Shown here: one piece after another, positions 18,407 to 27,318 of the stretch
Numbering within the stretch: the stretch's first letter is position 1
Layout: each line of letters opens with the position of its first letter
DNA from: Nitrospirota bacterium
GTDB lineage: Bacteria; Nitrospirota; Thermodesulfovibrionia; Thermodesulfovibrionales; UBA1546
Assembly: GCA_009773185.1 (NCBI GenBank)
Contig: WPIF01000005.1
Location: 62,001-126,000, forward strand
DNA length: 64,000 nt
Direction: 5' to 3'
The notes under the pieces: model-generated
Told to the model about the DNA's origin: nothing
Seen by the model: only the letters and a program-made list of their open reading frames with translations
Database searches by the model: none
Position numbers and translations under genes: made by a program

Positions 18407-19815
18407 GTGAATTGCCCTTAAAATGGGAATGTGTTGATATTAGTACGTTTTTATATCCAGTTACCACAGGTGTAAAACCATTTATTGGAAAAAGAAAATA
18501 TTATTCAACGGGAAGCATAAATGGCAAAGCATATCTGAATGAAGGTGAATATACCTTTCAAGAGAGACCAGCAAGAGCTAATAGAATGGCCGAAGAAGGC
18601 GATGTTTTGCAGGCAAGAATGCAGGGTACCGATAAAGTTTTGTTGATAGATAAATCTCTATCAGGGCAATTGTTTTCAACTGGCTTTTTGCAATTCAGAA
18701 TTATAGAGAAAACATATGTAAGCAAACTGCTCCTGTTTTTCATGAAGTCAGGTTATTTCTTAAAGCAGCGTGATGAGTTTGCTACCGGCTCTACTCAAAT
18801 TGCATTAACAGACAGAGGACTTTCAAATATAAAGCTCTTAGTTCCGCCTTTCAATGAACAGCTCCGCATAGTCGCCAAGCTCGAAAAACTTCTACACAAG
18901 ATTGATGCCTGTAAAGAGCGGCTCGATAAAATCCCCCTTATCCTCAAACGCTTTCGCCAGTCCGTTTTGTCTGCTGCGTGTTCGGGTCGTTTGACGGAGG
19001 ATTGGAGAAAAGAACACAATGAACCAGAATGGAAGGATGCAAAAATTGGTGACTACTGCCTCGATTCATTTTATGGGCCGAGATTCGGCAGAGAAGAATA
19101 TGTTCCAGAAGGTATTCCCACGATAAGAACAACGGATTTTACTGATAATGGGAAAATTATTCTAAGTAGACCTCCTTGTGTGCTGATACCTAATGAAAAG
19201 AAGGGTAAATTCCTCCTAAGGAAAAATGACCTCCTTATTACTAGAACCGGAAGTATTGGAAAAATGGCTATCTTTCGGGAAAACTACGAGGCCATACCCA
19301 GTGCATATTTGATTCGTTTCCGCTTCAAGCCCGAAGTCTCTGTTGATTATTTATTTCTGTGGTTAATGTCTCCAGAAGGACAAAACTTGCTCGGGCTTGG
19401 CGCTACTGCTGTAACTCAACCCAATGTAAACGCAGAAACAATTAAAGGTATGCCAATCCCCCTTCCATCTCTCCCCGAACAACAAGAAATCGTCCGGAGG
19501 GTAGAGGCGCTTTTTAAAAAGGCAGATGCAATAGAGACGCGGTATAAGAAGGCAAAGGCATTTGTTGATAAGCTCACTCAATCCATCCTTGCCAAAGCCT
19601 TTCGCGGTGAGCTTGTTGCGCAAGACCCTAATGACGAGCCAGCATCAGTTCTGCTTGAACGCATCAGAGCAGAAAAACAAAAATCTCAGAAAAAAGTTGT
19701 TTCGATAAAAGACAGAGTGGAAAAATATAAACCTTTTATTCCATCTGACCTGCCAATGGCCGCAGAGGAAAAGGCACCCTATGGGAACAAACGAAAAAAG
19801 AAAAGAGAAAGGTAA
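18403..19815 (+). CDS. hsdS: Type I restriction system HsdS specificity subunit
   Basis: HsdS recognises the bipartite DNA site and holds the complex together. The 470-residue protein has the expected two target-recognition domains, about 1-145 and 205-355. Each is followed by a helical spacer with the family phrase: PPFNEQLRIVAKLEKLL near 150 and LPSLPEQQEIVRRVEALF near 350. SVLSAACSGRLTEDW and SILAKAFRGELVAQ close the two halves. It ends in a lysine/arginine-rich tail. It uses a GTG start inside the hsdM stop. Specificity cannot be predicted from the sequence alone. Confidence 0.95.
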   Translation: MSELPLKWECVDISTFLYPVTTGVKPFIGKRKYYSTGSINGKAYLNEGEYTFQERPARANRMAEEGDVLQARMQGTDKVLLIDKSLSGQLFSTGFLQFRIIEKTYVSKLLLFFMKSGYFLKQRDEFATGSTQIALTDRGLSNIKLLVPPFNEQLRIVAKLEKLLHKIDACKERLDKIPLILKRFRQSVLSAACSGRLTEDWRKEHNEPEWKDAKIGDYCLDSFYGPRFGREEYVPEGIPTIRTTDFTDNGKIILSRPPCVLIPNEKKGKFLLRKNDLLITRTGSIGKMAIFRENYEAIPSAYLIRFRFKPEVSVDYLFLWLMSPEGQNLLGLGATAVTQPNVNAETIKGMPIPLPSLPEQQEIVRRVEALFKKADAIETRYKKAKAFVDKLTQSILAKAFRGELVAQDPNDEPASVLLERIRAEKQKSQKKVVSIKDRVEKYKPFIPSDLPMAAEEKAPYGNKRKKKRER

Positions 19816-19872
19816 CATCTTAAATAAATTAACCAACCTATTGTGTTTTATTGAAAAAATCTGGAAAATATA

Positions 19873-19911
19873 CCAATATATTGGGGCTTGACAATATATC
19901 AGAAGTGATAT
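19873..19911 (+). promoter_or_regulatory. Candidate operator/promoter of the toxin-antitoxin-chaperone operon
   Basis: Two short palindromes lie just before the toxin gene: CCAATATATTGG (19873-19884) and ATATCAGAAGTGATAT (19896-19911, six-base arms around GAAG). A -35-like TTGACA sits between them at 19888. XRE-type antitoxins commonly repress their own operon at such sites. The -10-like TATAAG abuts the ATG, so the real transcription start is unclear. Confidence 0.4.
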
Positions 19912-19914
19912 AAG

Positions 19915-20289
19915 ATGAAGATACCTAAAATACCGGATAACGTTAAAGTGCATCCAAATGTATGGAGGTCAATCAAGGAAATTGCAGTCCTTGATAATGA
20001 GAAGGCAGTGAAACTTACTCAACGAATATGCGGATTAGGAATTGATCCTATTCCTGTAAGTGGCGACTGCAAGTCTGAAACCATTCTGAATCTTAAAAAG
20101 AAAGGGCTTTCTGTAAAACGGCTTAAATGTCTGGATATCTTGGACTACAGAATCTTTTATGCTTATAGAAATTCAGGCATGGTTTGCGTATATTATGTTG
20201 TTCCGCGAAATGAAGATACCTATAAAGAAGATGCCTGGCATTATCAAATGATAAAACTTCTTTACACTCAATGGAGGGAATGTCAATGA
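19915..20289 (+). CDS. RelE/HigB-like toxin of a toxin-antitoxin-chaperone system
   Basis: This 124-residue protein has the small, basic, RelE/ParE-fold look: an N-terminal helical hairpin (VWRSIKEIAVLDNEKAVKLTQRI) and a beta-sheet core (KRLKCLDILDYRIFYAYRNSGMVCVYYVVPR). It ends with a helix around YQMIKLLYTQWREC. RelE-type toxins cut mRNA on the ribosome; the active residues cannot be confirmed by eye. The toxin-first order and the four-base ATGA overlap with an XRE protein are typical of HigBA. A SecB-like gene follows, pointing to a chaperone-controlled triad. It sits 99 bp after hsdS. Confidence 0.75.
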   Translation: MKIPKIPDNVKVHPNVWRSIKEIAVLDNEKAVKLTQRICGLGIDPIPVSGDCKSETILNLKKKGLSVKRLKCLDILDYRIFYAYRNSGMVCVYYVVPRNEDTYKEDAWHYQMIKLLYTQWRECQ

Positions 20290-20831
20290 GTTTGTCCCCT
20301 GAGAAGATTAAGTATACTCCCAAGCCTAAGCCTGCTTTTAGATGGCAAATGCCTTCTCAAATTATTAAAGAGCTTTCTTCGGACGAAATTTGTGAGGCAT
20401 GCGATTCGCTTAAAGATGCCGAGATAGAAAAATTAAAAGATGAGAATAACAAGCTGAAAAAGCTTCTGGCGTTTTGGCGATCTGAGACCCATTCATTGGC
20501 ACTGAAGACCGCCCTTGAAGCCAAGGCTGTGCCGCTTGAGAAGATGGTTAGCAAGGTAACGTCTACACCGGAGGGTAAAGAGTCATGGGACAAGGCTTGG
20601 AAAGACCAATTTGCTGAATGGCAAGAGCTTGTAAAACAGGGCAAGATGAGCAAGATAAAATATTACAGACTGCTAAATGGAATAGACCAGATAACACTTG
20701 CCAAGGAGCTTGGAATGGCGCAGCCGAACATCAGCAGAATCGAAAAACCGGGCTATAATGTGCCGACAAAAACATTAAAAAAGCTTGCCACAATTTTTGG
20801 CGTGAAAATGGAGGATTTAATTGGGAACTGA
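20286..20831 (+). CDS. XRE-family antitoxin with long N-terminal extension
   Basis: This antitoxin should bind and block the toxin encoded upstream and repress the operon. I take ATG 20286 as start because GGAGGG lies seven bases before it and it overlaps the toxin stop as ATGA. The 181-residue product has a proline- and lysine-rich start, a coiled coil (DAEIEKLKDENNKLKKLLAF) and a C-terminal helix-turn-helix (QITLAKELGMAQPNISRIE). It ends only ten or so residues after the HTH domain (FGVKMEDLIGN). Chaperone-addiction segments described for mycobacterial HigA are C-terminal, so here the long N-terminal part may serve that role. That last point is inference. Confidence 0.8.
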   Translation: MSLSPEKIKYTPKPKPAFRWQMPSQIIKELSSDEICEACDSLKDAEIEKLKDENNKLKKLLAFWRSETHSLALKTALEAKAVPLEKMVSKVTSTPEGKESWDKAWKDQFAEWQELVKQGKMSKIKYYRLLNGIDQITLAKELGMAQPNISRIEKPGYNVPTKTLKKLATIFGVKMEDLIGN

Positions 20832-21222
20832 TACAGGAATTAATTTTATAGATATTGCCTTGACTGAACTCAGCTTTAAACTGAACAAGGATTTCAAGCC
20901 CCCAAAAGATGGGCTTCCAGTTGATATCGGTTTTAAGGCAAGCCACTCATTTAGTCCTAACAAAAAAAATCTTTCGGTAGAGTTAACGATTGCGCTCTTC
21001 ACGAAGGATAAGCGTCGCCCCTTTTCCATGAAAGTAACAGTTGAAGGTGTCTTCGCAGGAAAGGATTATGAGCAATTGAAAAAGTTTGCAAAGGTGCATG
21101 CGATAGCTCATTTGTTCCCATTTGTCCGAGAGATTATAGGGAATACTACGATGAAAGCAAATATGCCGCCTCTCCTTTTACCGCCAATTAACCTTTCTGC
21201 AATTCAATCAGAGAAAAATTAA
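20821..21222 (+). CDS. SecB-like chaperone of the toxin-antitoxin triad
   Basis: This 133-residue protein matches the SecB fold. The N-terminal strand region (LTELSFKLNKDF) is followed by VELTIALFTKDK and FSMKVTVEGVFAG. It closes with LFPFVREIIGNTT and MPPLLLPPINLSAI, which closely resembles the end of SecB (PPLLLPPINF). SecB-like proteins beside HigBA modules, such as Rv1957 of M. tuberculosis, protect the antitoxin from aggregation or proteolysis. The frame begins at TTG 20821 inside the antitoxin gene, so the three products are coupled. A general export role is unlikely given its position. Confidence 0.85.
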   Translation: MGTDTGINFIDIALTELSFKLNKDFKPPKDGLPVDIGFKASHSFSPNKKNLSVELTIALFTKDKRRPFSMKVTVEGVFAGKDYEQLKKFAKVHAIAHLFPFVREIIGNTTMKANMPPLLLPPINLSAIQSEKN

Positions 21223-21333
21223 AAAGACATGGCATTCTGGATAAGGCGTTTAAGGGGATGTTTTAAATAGCGGATATAGCTTATCTCTTTTATATATTCT
21301 GCTCTCACTGTCTTCATCATCTCGCATCTTACA

Positions 21334-21342
21334 TGTTATAAT
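21334..21342 (+). promoter_or_regulatory. Extended -10 promoter of tRNA-Leu
   Basis: TGTTATAAT lies eight bases upstream of the tRNA 5' end and is a perfect extended -10 (TGnTATAAT). No clear -35 is visible. Confidence 0.6.
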
Positions 21343-21349
21343 AACCAAA

Positions 21350-21436
21350 GCCGAAGTGGCGGAACTGGCAGACGCGCTAGGTTCAGGGTCTAGTGGTCGA
21401 AAGGCTGTGCGGGTTCAAATCCCGCCTTCGGCACCA
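21350..21436 (+). tRNA. tRNA-Leu (anticodon CAG)
   Basis: The 87-base gene folds as a class II tRNA: acceptor GCCGAAG pairs with CTTCGGC, the D arm is GGCGGAACTGGCAGAC, and the anticodon loop TTCAGGG sits on a CTAGG/TCTAG stem. A variable arm follows, and the T arm contains GGTTCAAATCC. The discriminator A and the CCA end are encoded. CAG reads CUG leucine codons. Confidence 0.95.
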
Positions 21437-21476
21437 TCTTCCTTTTTTACAATAAATTCTTTGAGCAATGCCTGCC

Positions 21477-22199
21477 TTATGCGGCCTCTGCAATCTTTAT
21501 GGCTTCTTTCAGGTCAACTGCACCCGTATATATTGCCTTGCCGGTTATCACTCCCCATAGATTTTTAATCTCCTTCAGGGCTTTTATATCTTCGATAGAC
21601 GATACCCCGCCTGAGGCAATTACAGGGATATTGACAGTTCCGGCCATATCTTTCATCGCCTGGATGTTTGGGCCGCTGAGCATACCGTCTCTCGATATGT
21701 CAGTGTATATAATGCCTGCTGCGCCGTTTTTCTCCACATCTCCTGCAAGCTCTTTCGCATCAACTTCTGTTACCTCAACCCATCCCTTTACCGCGACCTT
21801 CCCGCCCTTTGCATCAATGCCTACGAGAATCCTTCCCGGATATTTCCTGCATGCCTCAATCAGCAAAAAGGGGCTTTCTATCACAGCAGTCCCGAGTATT
21901 ATCCTGTCAATGCCGGCCCCTGCAAGTTCATCTATTTTTTGCACATCCCTTATCCCGCCTCCAACCTCTATCTCCATGGAAACAGCTTCCCTTATCTTTA
22001 TTATCGCGTCAAGATTTTTCTGGCTTCCTGTAAATGCGCCGTCAAGGTCAACGACGTGAAGGAGTTTTGCACCGCATTCCTCCCATCTTTTCGCTGTTGA
22101 TGCAGGGTCATTGGAATAGGCAGTGACCGCGTCTTTTCTCCCCTGAAGAAGCCTTACGCACTGCCCGTCTTTTAAATCTATTGCAGGAATAACAATCAT
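21477..22199 (-). CDS. hisA: HisA, ProFAR isomerase of histidine biosynthesis
   Basis: HisA opens the ribose ring of ProFAR by an Amadori rearrangement, the fourth step of histidine synthesis. The start is MIVIPAIDLKDGQCVRL at 22199; the frame extends five codons further upstream without conservation. The half-barrel repeats are visible: VVDLDGAF with the first catalytic Asp, VGGGIRD phosphate loop, VGIDAKGGKVAVKGW, TDISRDGML with the second Asp, and IASGGVSS. It is about 240 residues, normal length. No other his gene is adjacent, so the pathway is dispersed in this genome. Confidence 0.95.
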   Translation of the reverse strand: MIVIPAIDLKDGQCVRLLQGRKDAVTAYSNDPASTAKRWEECGAKLLHVVDLDGAFTGSQKNLDAIIKIREAVSMEIEVGGGIRDVQKIDELAGAGIDRIILGTAVIESPFLLIEACRKYPGRILVGIDAKGGKVAVKGWVEVTEVDAKELAGDVEKNGAAGIIYTDISRDGMLSGPNIQAMKDMAGTVNIPVIASGGVSSIEDIKALKEIKNLWGVITGKAIYTGAVDLKEAIKIAEAA

Positions 22200-22239
22200 A
22201 GAGTAATATACCATAACTTAAGACTGTACCGGATAAGGA

Positions 22240-23019
22240 ATGCTTACGGAGATCAAAAATTCAACTAGTAAAATGAAAAGTCATAGCTCAATGCTGTCAG
22301 CATTTTTGCTTATTTTTATTTGCTCTTTAATAAGCCCCCAGCCCGCCTATTCCTTCAACATCCCGGAGAAACTTGAATATGACCTGACATGGACAGGCAT
22401 AAAGGCCGGCACATTCGCGCTTGAGATAACAAATTCCGGCAGTGGCATAAAGATTATCTCAACTGCAAAATCAGTAAAATGGGTTTCTGTTTTTTATGAT
22501 GTTGACGACAGGGTGGAAAGCACTCTGGTAAAAAACCAGGACATATTATTTGTCGGGCAGCCTGTTAAATATAGAATTAAACTGAAAGAGGGCAGGCATA
22601 GAAGGGACAAGGAGGTTATTTTTAAACATCCCGCAGGAAAGGCTGTCTATACAGACTACCTCTCTAATGAAAAACAGGAATTTGCCGTGCCCTTTTTTGT
22701 CTTTGACCCTCTGTCAAGCTTCTATTATGTAAGAACACTTAAACTTGAAGTAGGGCGTCCGGTCTACGTGACTATCTTTGACAGCAAAAAAACATGGAAT
22801 GTCGAGGTCCAGGTACTGAGAAAAGAAAAGGTCACCCTCCAGACAGGTACAGTAGATACAATTGTGGTTAAACCCTTAATCAAATCAGAAGGAATTTTTT
22901 ATAGAAAAGGCGATATTTATATATGGCTGACAGATGATGAGAAGCGGATACCCGTAAAACTTCGGTCAAAGGTCGCTCTGGGCTCTGTTACCGCAACCCT
23001 GGTAGGAGGCAGATATTGA
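22240..23019 (+). CDS. DUF3108 exported protein
   Basis: This is a predicted periplasmic protein of unknown function. A signal peptide (MLSAFLLIFICSLISPQPAYS) ends near residue 38 and is followed by FNIPEKLEYDLTWTGIKAGTFALEI, the opening of DUF3108 proteins, which are mostly beta-strand. VYIWLTDDEKRIPVKLRSKVALGSVTA-type sequence closes the domain. ATG 22240 has a ribosome site too close to it; Met12 at 22273 is an alternative start. Its TGA overlaps the TTG start of the glycosyltransferase, so an envelope polysaccharide or lipid role is plausible by association only. Confidence 0.8.
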   Translation: MLTEIKNSTSKMKSHSSMLSAFLLIFICSLISPQPAYSFNIPEKLEYDLTWTGIKAGTFALEITNSGSGIKIISTAKSVKWVSVFYDVDDRVESTLVKNQDILFVGQPVKYRIKLKEGRHRRDKEVIFKHPAGKAVYTDYLSNEKQEFAVPFFVFDPLSSFYYVRTLKLEVGRPVYVTIFDSKKTWNVEVQVLRKEKVTLQTGTVDTIVVKPLIKSEGIFYRKGDIYIWLTDDEKRIPVKLRSKVALGSVTATLVGGRY

Positions 23020-23762
23020 TACCCGTCTCAGTTGTAATTGTAACAAAAAATGAAGAGATGCATATTGAAGGCGCCCTTGCCAGCGCAAGGGATGCTGCTG
23101 AGATAATTGTTATAGATTCATTCAGCGCAGACAGGACTGTTGAGATCTGCAAAAAATATACGGATAAGGTATTTCAGAAAGAATGGCAGGGATATGCAAA
23201 GCAGAAGCAGATGGCAGTTGATGCCGCAGCAGGCCCATGGGTGCTTATCCTTGATGCCGACGAACGGCTCACGCCCGAATTAAAATCAGAGATTACAGAT
23301 GCAATAGCAGAAAACAGGCATAACGGATTTTATATGCCAAGAAAGAATTTTTTTGCAGGCAAATGGATCAGGCACGGCGGCTGGTGGCCTGACCATACAT
23401 TGAGGTTATTTAAAAAAGAAGCCGGTTACGTTGAAGAAAGGGAAGTGCATGAAAAGGTAATTGTAAAGGGAAGCGTCTCTTATCTTAAAAATCCCCTTGA
23501 GCACTACACCTATAATTCCATATCTGACTATATTAAACGAATGGACAGTTACTCTGCCCTTGCTGCAAAGGAACTCAAAAAAACCGGGACTGCCCCCAAT
23601 CCATTAAATTTAATTGTGAAGCCGCCGGCTGCATTTATAAAAATGTTTTTTGTCAGGCTGGGTTTTATGGACGGCATGCATGGATTGATACTTGCCGTGC
23701 TTTACAGCTATTACACTTTCCTGAAATATGCAAAGACGCGGGAAGTGACTCCAGGGGATTAA
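23016..23762 (+). CDS. Family 2 glycosyltransferase (LPS core type)
   Basis: This is a 248-residue GT-A transferase likely to add a hexose to lipooligosaccharide. VSVVIVTKNEEMHIEGAL starts the nucleotide-binding fold, and LILDADERL carries the metal-binding DxD-like acid pair. GGWWPDHTLRLFKKEAG and EHYTYNSISDYIKRMDSYS are phrases of the WaaE/KdtX-like beta-1,4-glucosyltransferase group. A C-terminal amphipathic segment (FIKMFFVRLGFMDGMHGLILAVLYSYYTFLKY) suggests membrane contact. It starts at TTG inside the previous stop codon. Confidence 0.87.
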   Translation: MIPVSVVIVTKNEEMHIEGALASARDAAEIIVIDSFSADRTVEICKKYTDKVFQKEWQGYAKQKQMAVDAAAGPWVLILDADERLTPELKSEITDAIAENRHNGFYMPRKNFFAGKWIRHGGWWPDHTLRLFKKEAGYVEEREVHEKVIVKGSVSYLKNPLEHYTYNSISDYIKRMDSYSALAAKELKKTGTAPNPLNLIVKPPAAFIKMFFVRLGFMDGMHGLILAVLYSYYTFLKYAKTREVTPGD

Positions 23763-23813
23763 TACAGGAAATTTTTCCGGCAAGGGGAAAACAGCCTGTT
23801 CCGGGAAACAGCT

Positions 23814-23862
23814 AAAAGTTAAGCCTTAAACTTTTTAACTTTACCCTTTTACTTTTTTAACT
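23814..23862. repeat. AT-rich heptad-like repeat after the glycosyltransferase
   Basis: The spacing TTAAACT/TTTTAAC/TTTACCC/TTTTACT keeps a seven-base period, and AAAAGTTAAG at the left pairs with the right arm. It looks like a diverged member of the heptad family, located between convergent genes where it might also end transcription. Confidence 0.4.
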
Positions 23863-24286
23863 ACGCGGTCTTACAACCGGCAACCAGCTTCAGGTCAGCG
23901 CTCTGCACTTTATACGGCAATCTCTCATTTCCGGCACAAGAAATAATTCCCCTCTTCATTTCAACCACAGAAGGATTTTTGCATCTGAATTTTTCTATGA
24001 GAAACTGGGCAGCAGCCTCTGGTTTTATAATGTCACCGCATGTGAAAATATCAACCGCCGCATATCCATACTCCGGCCACGTGTGAATGGAAAGATGGGA
24101 TTCAGCTATAACTACCATGCCGCTTATTCCAAATGGACTGAATTCGTGGAAGGATACATCAATGATGGTTGCCCTGGCCTTTTTAGCTGCTGAGACCATT
24201 GCATTTTTAACCTTGTCGAGGTTTTTGAGAATTTCAGGATTACAATCCTTAAGTTCTACTAATAAGTGTTTACCTAAAGCATACAA
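23861..24286 (-). CDS. speD: S-adenosylmethionine decarboxylase proenzyme
   Basis: SpeD supplies decarboxylated SAM for spermidine synthesis. It is made as a proenzyme and cleaves itself to form a pyruvoyl group. The self-cleavage site is in VVIAESHLSIHTWPEYGYAAVD, before the serine following Glu; FTCGD carries the conserved Cys. I place the start at TTG 24286, giving MYALGKHLLVEL, which matches the family, with AAGGGGGG as ribosome site; an in-frame TTG also occurs at 24304. About 141 residues, normal for the short bacterial class. No speE is adjacent. Confidence 0.93.
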   Translation of the reverse strand: MYALGKHLLVELKDCNPEILKNLDKVKNAMVSAAKKARATIIDVSFHEFSPFGISGMVVIAESHLSIHTWPEYGYAAVDIFTCGDIIKPEAAAQFLIEKFRCKNPSVVEMKRGIISCAGNERLPYKVQSADLKLVAGCKTA

Positions 24287-24413
24287 TCCACTACCCCCCT
24301 TCAATCCGATTTTTAACCCGAGAGTTCAACGACTCTCTTTTATTAGCTAAATAAATTACAGTAAAATTATATACCTTGTCAAGAATTTTTTAAACAAAAA
24401 AATGATTTGCTGA

Positions 24414-25823
<1,410 letters not shown>

Positions 25824-25850
25824 CCACTATTTGTCGATCCCCCTTCATTT

Positions 25851-25980
25851 AATAAGACAGGACATAGCATTCTCTCTCATTCTCGCTTCGCTCCGAGGTA
25901 TTTTGCCTCTTTATATCTGTAAATTTACTGCTTGAATATCGGCAAAATAAAACCGCTCCAATGCTATGTCCTGTCTATTT
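25851..25980. repeat. Structured element F, copy 1 (serS-panC)
   Basis: A perfect 16-bp inverted repeat (GACAGGACATAGCATT at 25856-25871, complement at 25960-25975) encloses a core that recurs at 40308-40396. The core contains CTCATTCTCG, a small hairpin around CTCCGAGG and an inner stem TTTTGCC/GGCAAAA around an AT-rich loop. The outer arms bear no sequence resemblance to those of copy 2. Confidence 0.8.
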
Positions 25981-26015
25981 TCAAGAGTATTCATGAATAA
26001 AGCAGGCTAATCTTT

Positions 26016-26021
26016 TATAAT
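26016..26021 (+). promoter_or_regulatory. -10 element close to panC
   Basis: TATAAT lies only six bases before the panC ATG, with no ribosome site, suggesting a leaderless transcript. Confidence 0.4.
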
Positions 26022-26027
26022 ACAGAT

Positions 26028-26876
26028 ATGGAACTCATACGAATACCAAGGATAATGCAGGACACAGCCGGAGGGCATTTTCTGCATGGGAGGAGCATCG
26101 GCCTTGTGCCAACAATGGGAGCGCTGCACGAGGGCCATCTCAGCCTTGTCAGGAGGTCCAAGGGAGAAAATGACATTACAGCCGTAAGCATATTTGTTAA
26201 CCCCCTTCAGTTCGCGCCTTCAGAAGACCTCAACAAATATCCGCGGGATATAGACGGTGATACTGAAAAACTCCGCAGGGAAAACGTAGATATACTTTTT
26301 ATGCCTGATGCGCATTTAATATATCCTGAGGGATTTTCCACCCATGTCGAGGCAGAAGGAATTTCAGAAAAACTCTGCGGCGCTTTCAGGCCGGGCCATT
26401 TCAGGGGAGTTGCTACTATTGTTGCCAAACTGTTTAATATCGTTAAACCGGCAAGGGCATACTTCGGGCAGAAAGATTTTCAGCAGGCTGTTATCATTAA
26501 AAAAATGGCCAAAGACCTTGATATGGCTATAGATGTGGTTATCTGCCCGACCATACGGGAAAATGACGGGCTTGCCATGAGCTCAAGGAACTTATACCTG
26601 AATAAAGATGAGCGAAAAGCCGCAACTGTCATAAATAAATGCCTTACCCAGACAACTGAACTTATAAAATCTGGTATAATTGATATAGAGAGTATAAGGA
26701 GGTTTATGAAAGAGAAGCTTTCAGAAGAACCTTTGATTACAGAGATTCAGTATGCCTCCATATACTCCCCTCAGACACTGGATGAGCTTGAGAAGGCAGG
26801 AAAAGGGGCATTGCTTGCAATAGCCCTTAAGATTGGCAAGACAAGATTAATAGATAATATGATTGTAAACCCCTAG
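26028..26876 (+). CDS. panC: Pantothenate synthetase
   Basis: PanC joins pantoate and beta-alanine using ATP. The 282-residue protein shows the HIGH-type motif in VPTMGALHEGHLSLVRR, the pantoate-binding segment VNPLQFAPSEDLNKYPR, and AYFGQKDFQQ and MSSRNLYLN (the KMSKS equivalent). It lies 204 bp after serS, behind structured element F, and has a -10 box almost touching the ATG. A thioredoxin-fold-like small gene follows in the same direction. No panB or panD is adjacent. Confidence 0.95.
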   Translation: MELIRIPRIMQDTAGGHFLHGRSIGLVPTMGALHEGHLSLVRRSKGENDITAVSIFVNPLQFAPSEDLNKYPRDIDGDTEKLRRENVDILFMPDAHLIYPEGFSTHVEAEGISEKLCGAFRPGHFRGVATIVAKLFNIVKPARAYFGQKDFQQAVIIKKMAKDLDMAIDVVICPTIRENDGLAMSSRNLYLNKDERKAATVINKCLTQTTELIKSGIIDIESIRRFMKEKLSEEPLITEIQYASIYSPQTLDELEKAGKGALLAIALKIGKTRLIDNMIVNP

Positions 26877-26916
26877 CGGGGTAAGGGTGCAAAATAAAAT
26901 AGCGGGGAGGTAAATT

Positions 26917-27255
26917 ATGCTGCGAAGAGTGTATATACAAATACTCGACAACCCGACAGAAGAGATTATCTTCTCCACCGAAAGATTTGATGACTTAGCA
27001 ACAAATAAGGTACTTGCGGAAGAATTGCAGAAAGAGATGAGCAGTTCTTATCCTTATGTTGTTTCAGTTGAATACATAGACCTGTTTATGGATGACGAGA
27101 ATGAATTTCCGGAGATAAGGGAACTCCTGAGGCATGGCGCCATTAACACGCCTGTTATCCTCATAAACGGGGTACCGAAGATTCATGGCGGCATTCCGTA
27201 TGCTGTTATCAAAAAAGAGGTTGAGAAGGTCCTGTCTTCTGGGCCGGTGCATTAG
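26917..27255 (+). CDS. Small thioredoxin-fold-like protein without CxxC
   Basis: I cannot name a function. The 112-residue protein has an alternating beta-alpha pattern and ends with NTPVILINGVPKIHGGIPYAVIKKEVEKVL. This resembles the cis-Pro half of thioredoxin-like or YuzD-like proteins, but no cysteine is present, so it cannot be a classical disulfide enzyme. The middle VEYIDLFMDDENEFPEIRELL also fits the YuzD-like layout. A good ribosome site (GGGGAGG) precedes ATG 26917. It is followed by a strong hairpin. Confidence 0.65.
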   Translation: MLRRVYIQILDNPTEEIIFSTERFDDLATNKVLAEELQKEMSSSYPYVVSVEYIDLFMDDENEFPEIRELLRHGAINTPVILINGVPKIHGGIPYAVIKKEVEKVLSSGPVH

Positions 27256-27272
27256 TATTCAGCGATTACGTG

Positions 27273-27303
27273 AATACAGCAGAGGACAGTCCTCTGCTGT
27301 ATT
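27273..27303. terminator. Hairpin between convergent genes
   Basis: A perfect 14-bp stem (AATACAGCAGAGGA and its complement) with a three-base loop lies midway between two convergent genes. The T run after it is short on either strand, so it may need help from Rho or act as a bidirectional pause. Confidence 0.65.
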
Positions 27304-27318
27304 TCTGCAAACAAAATG

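Noticed and set aside
19888-19914. Normal sigma-70 promoter for the toxin gene
   Set aside because: The TATAAG would place transcription start beyond the ATG; it is reported only as part of a candidate operator.
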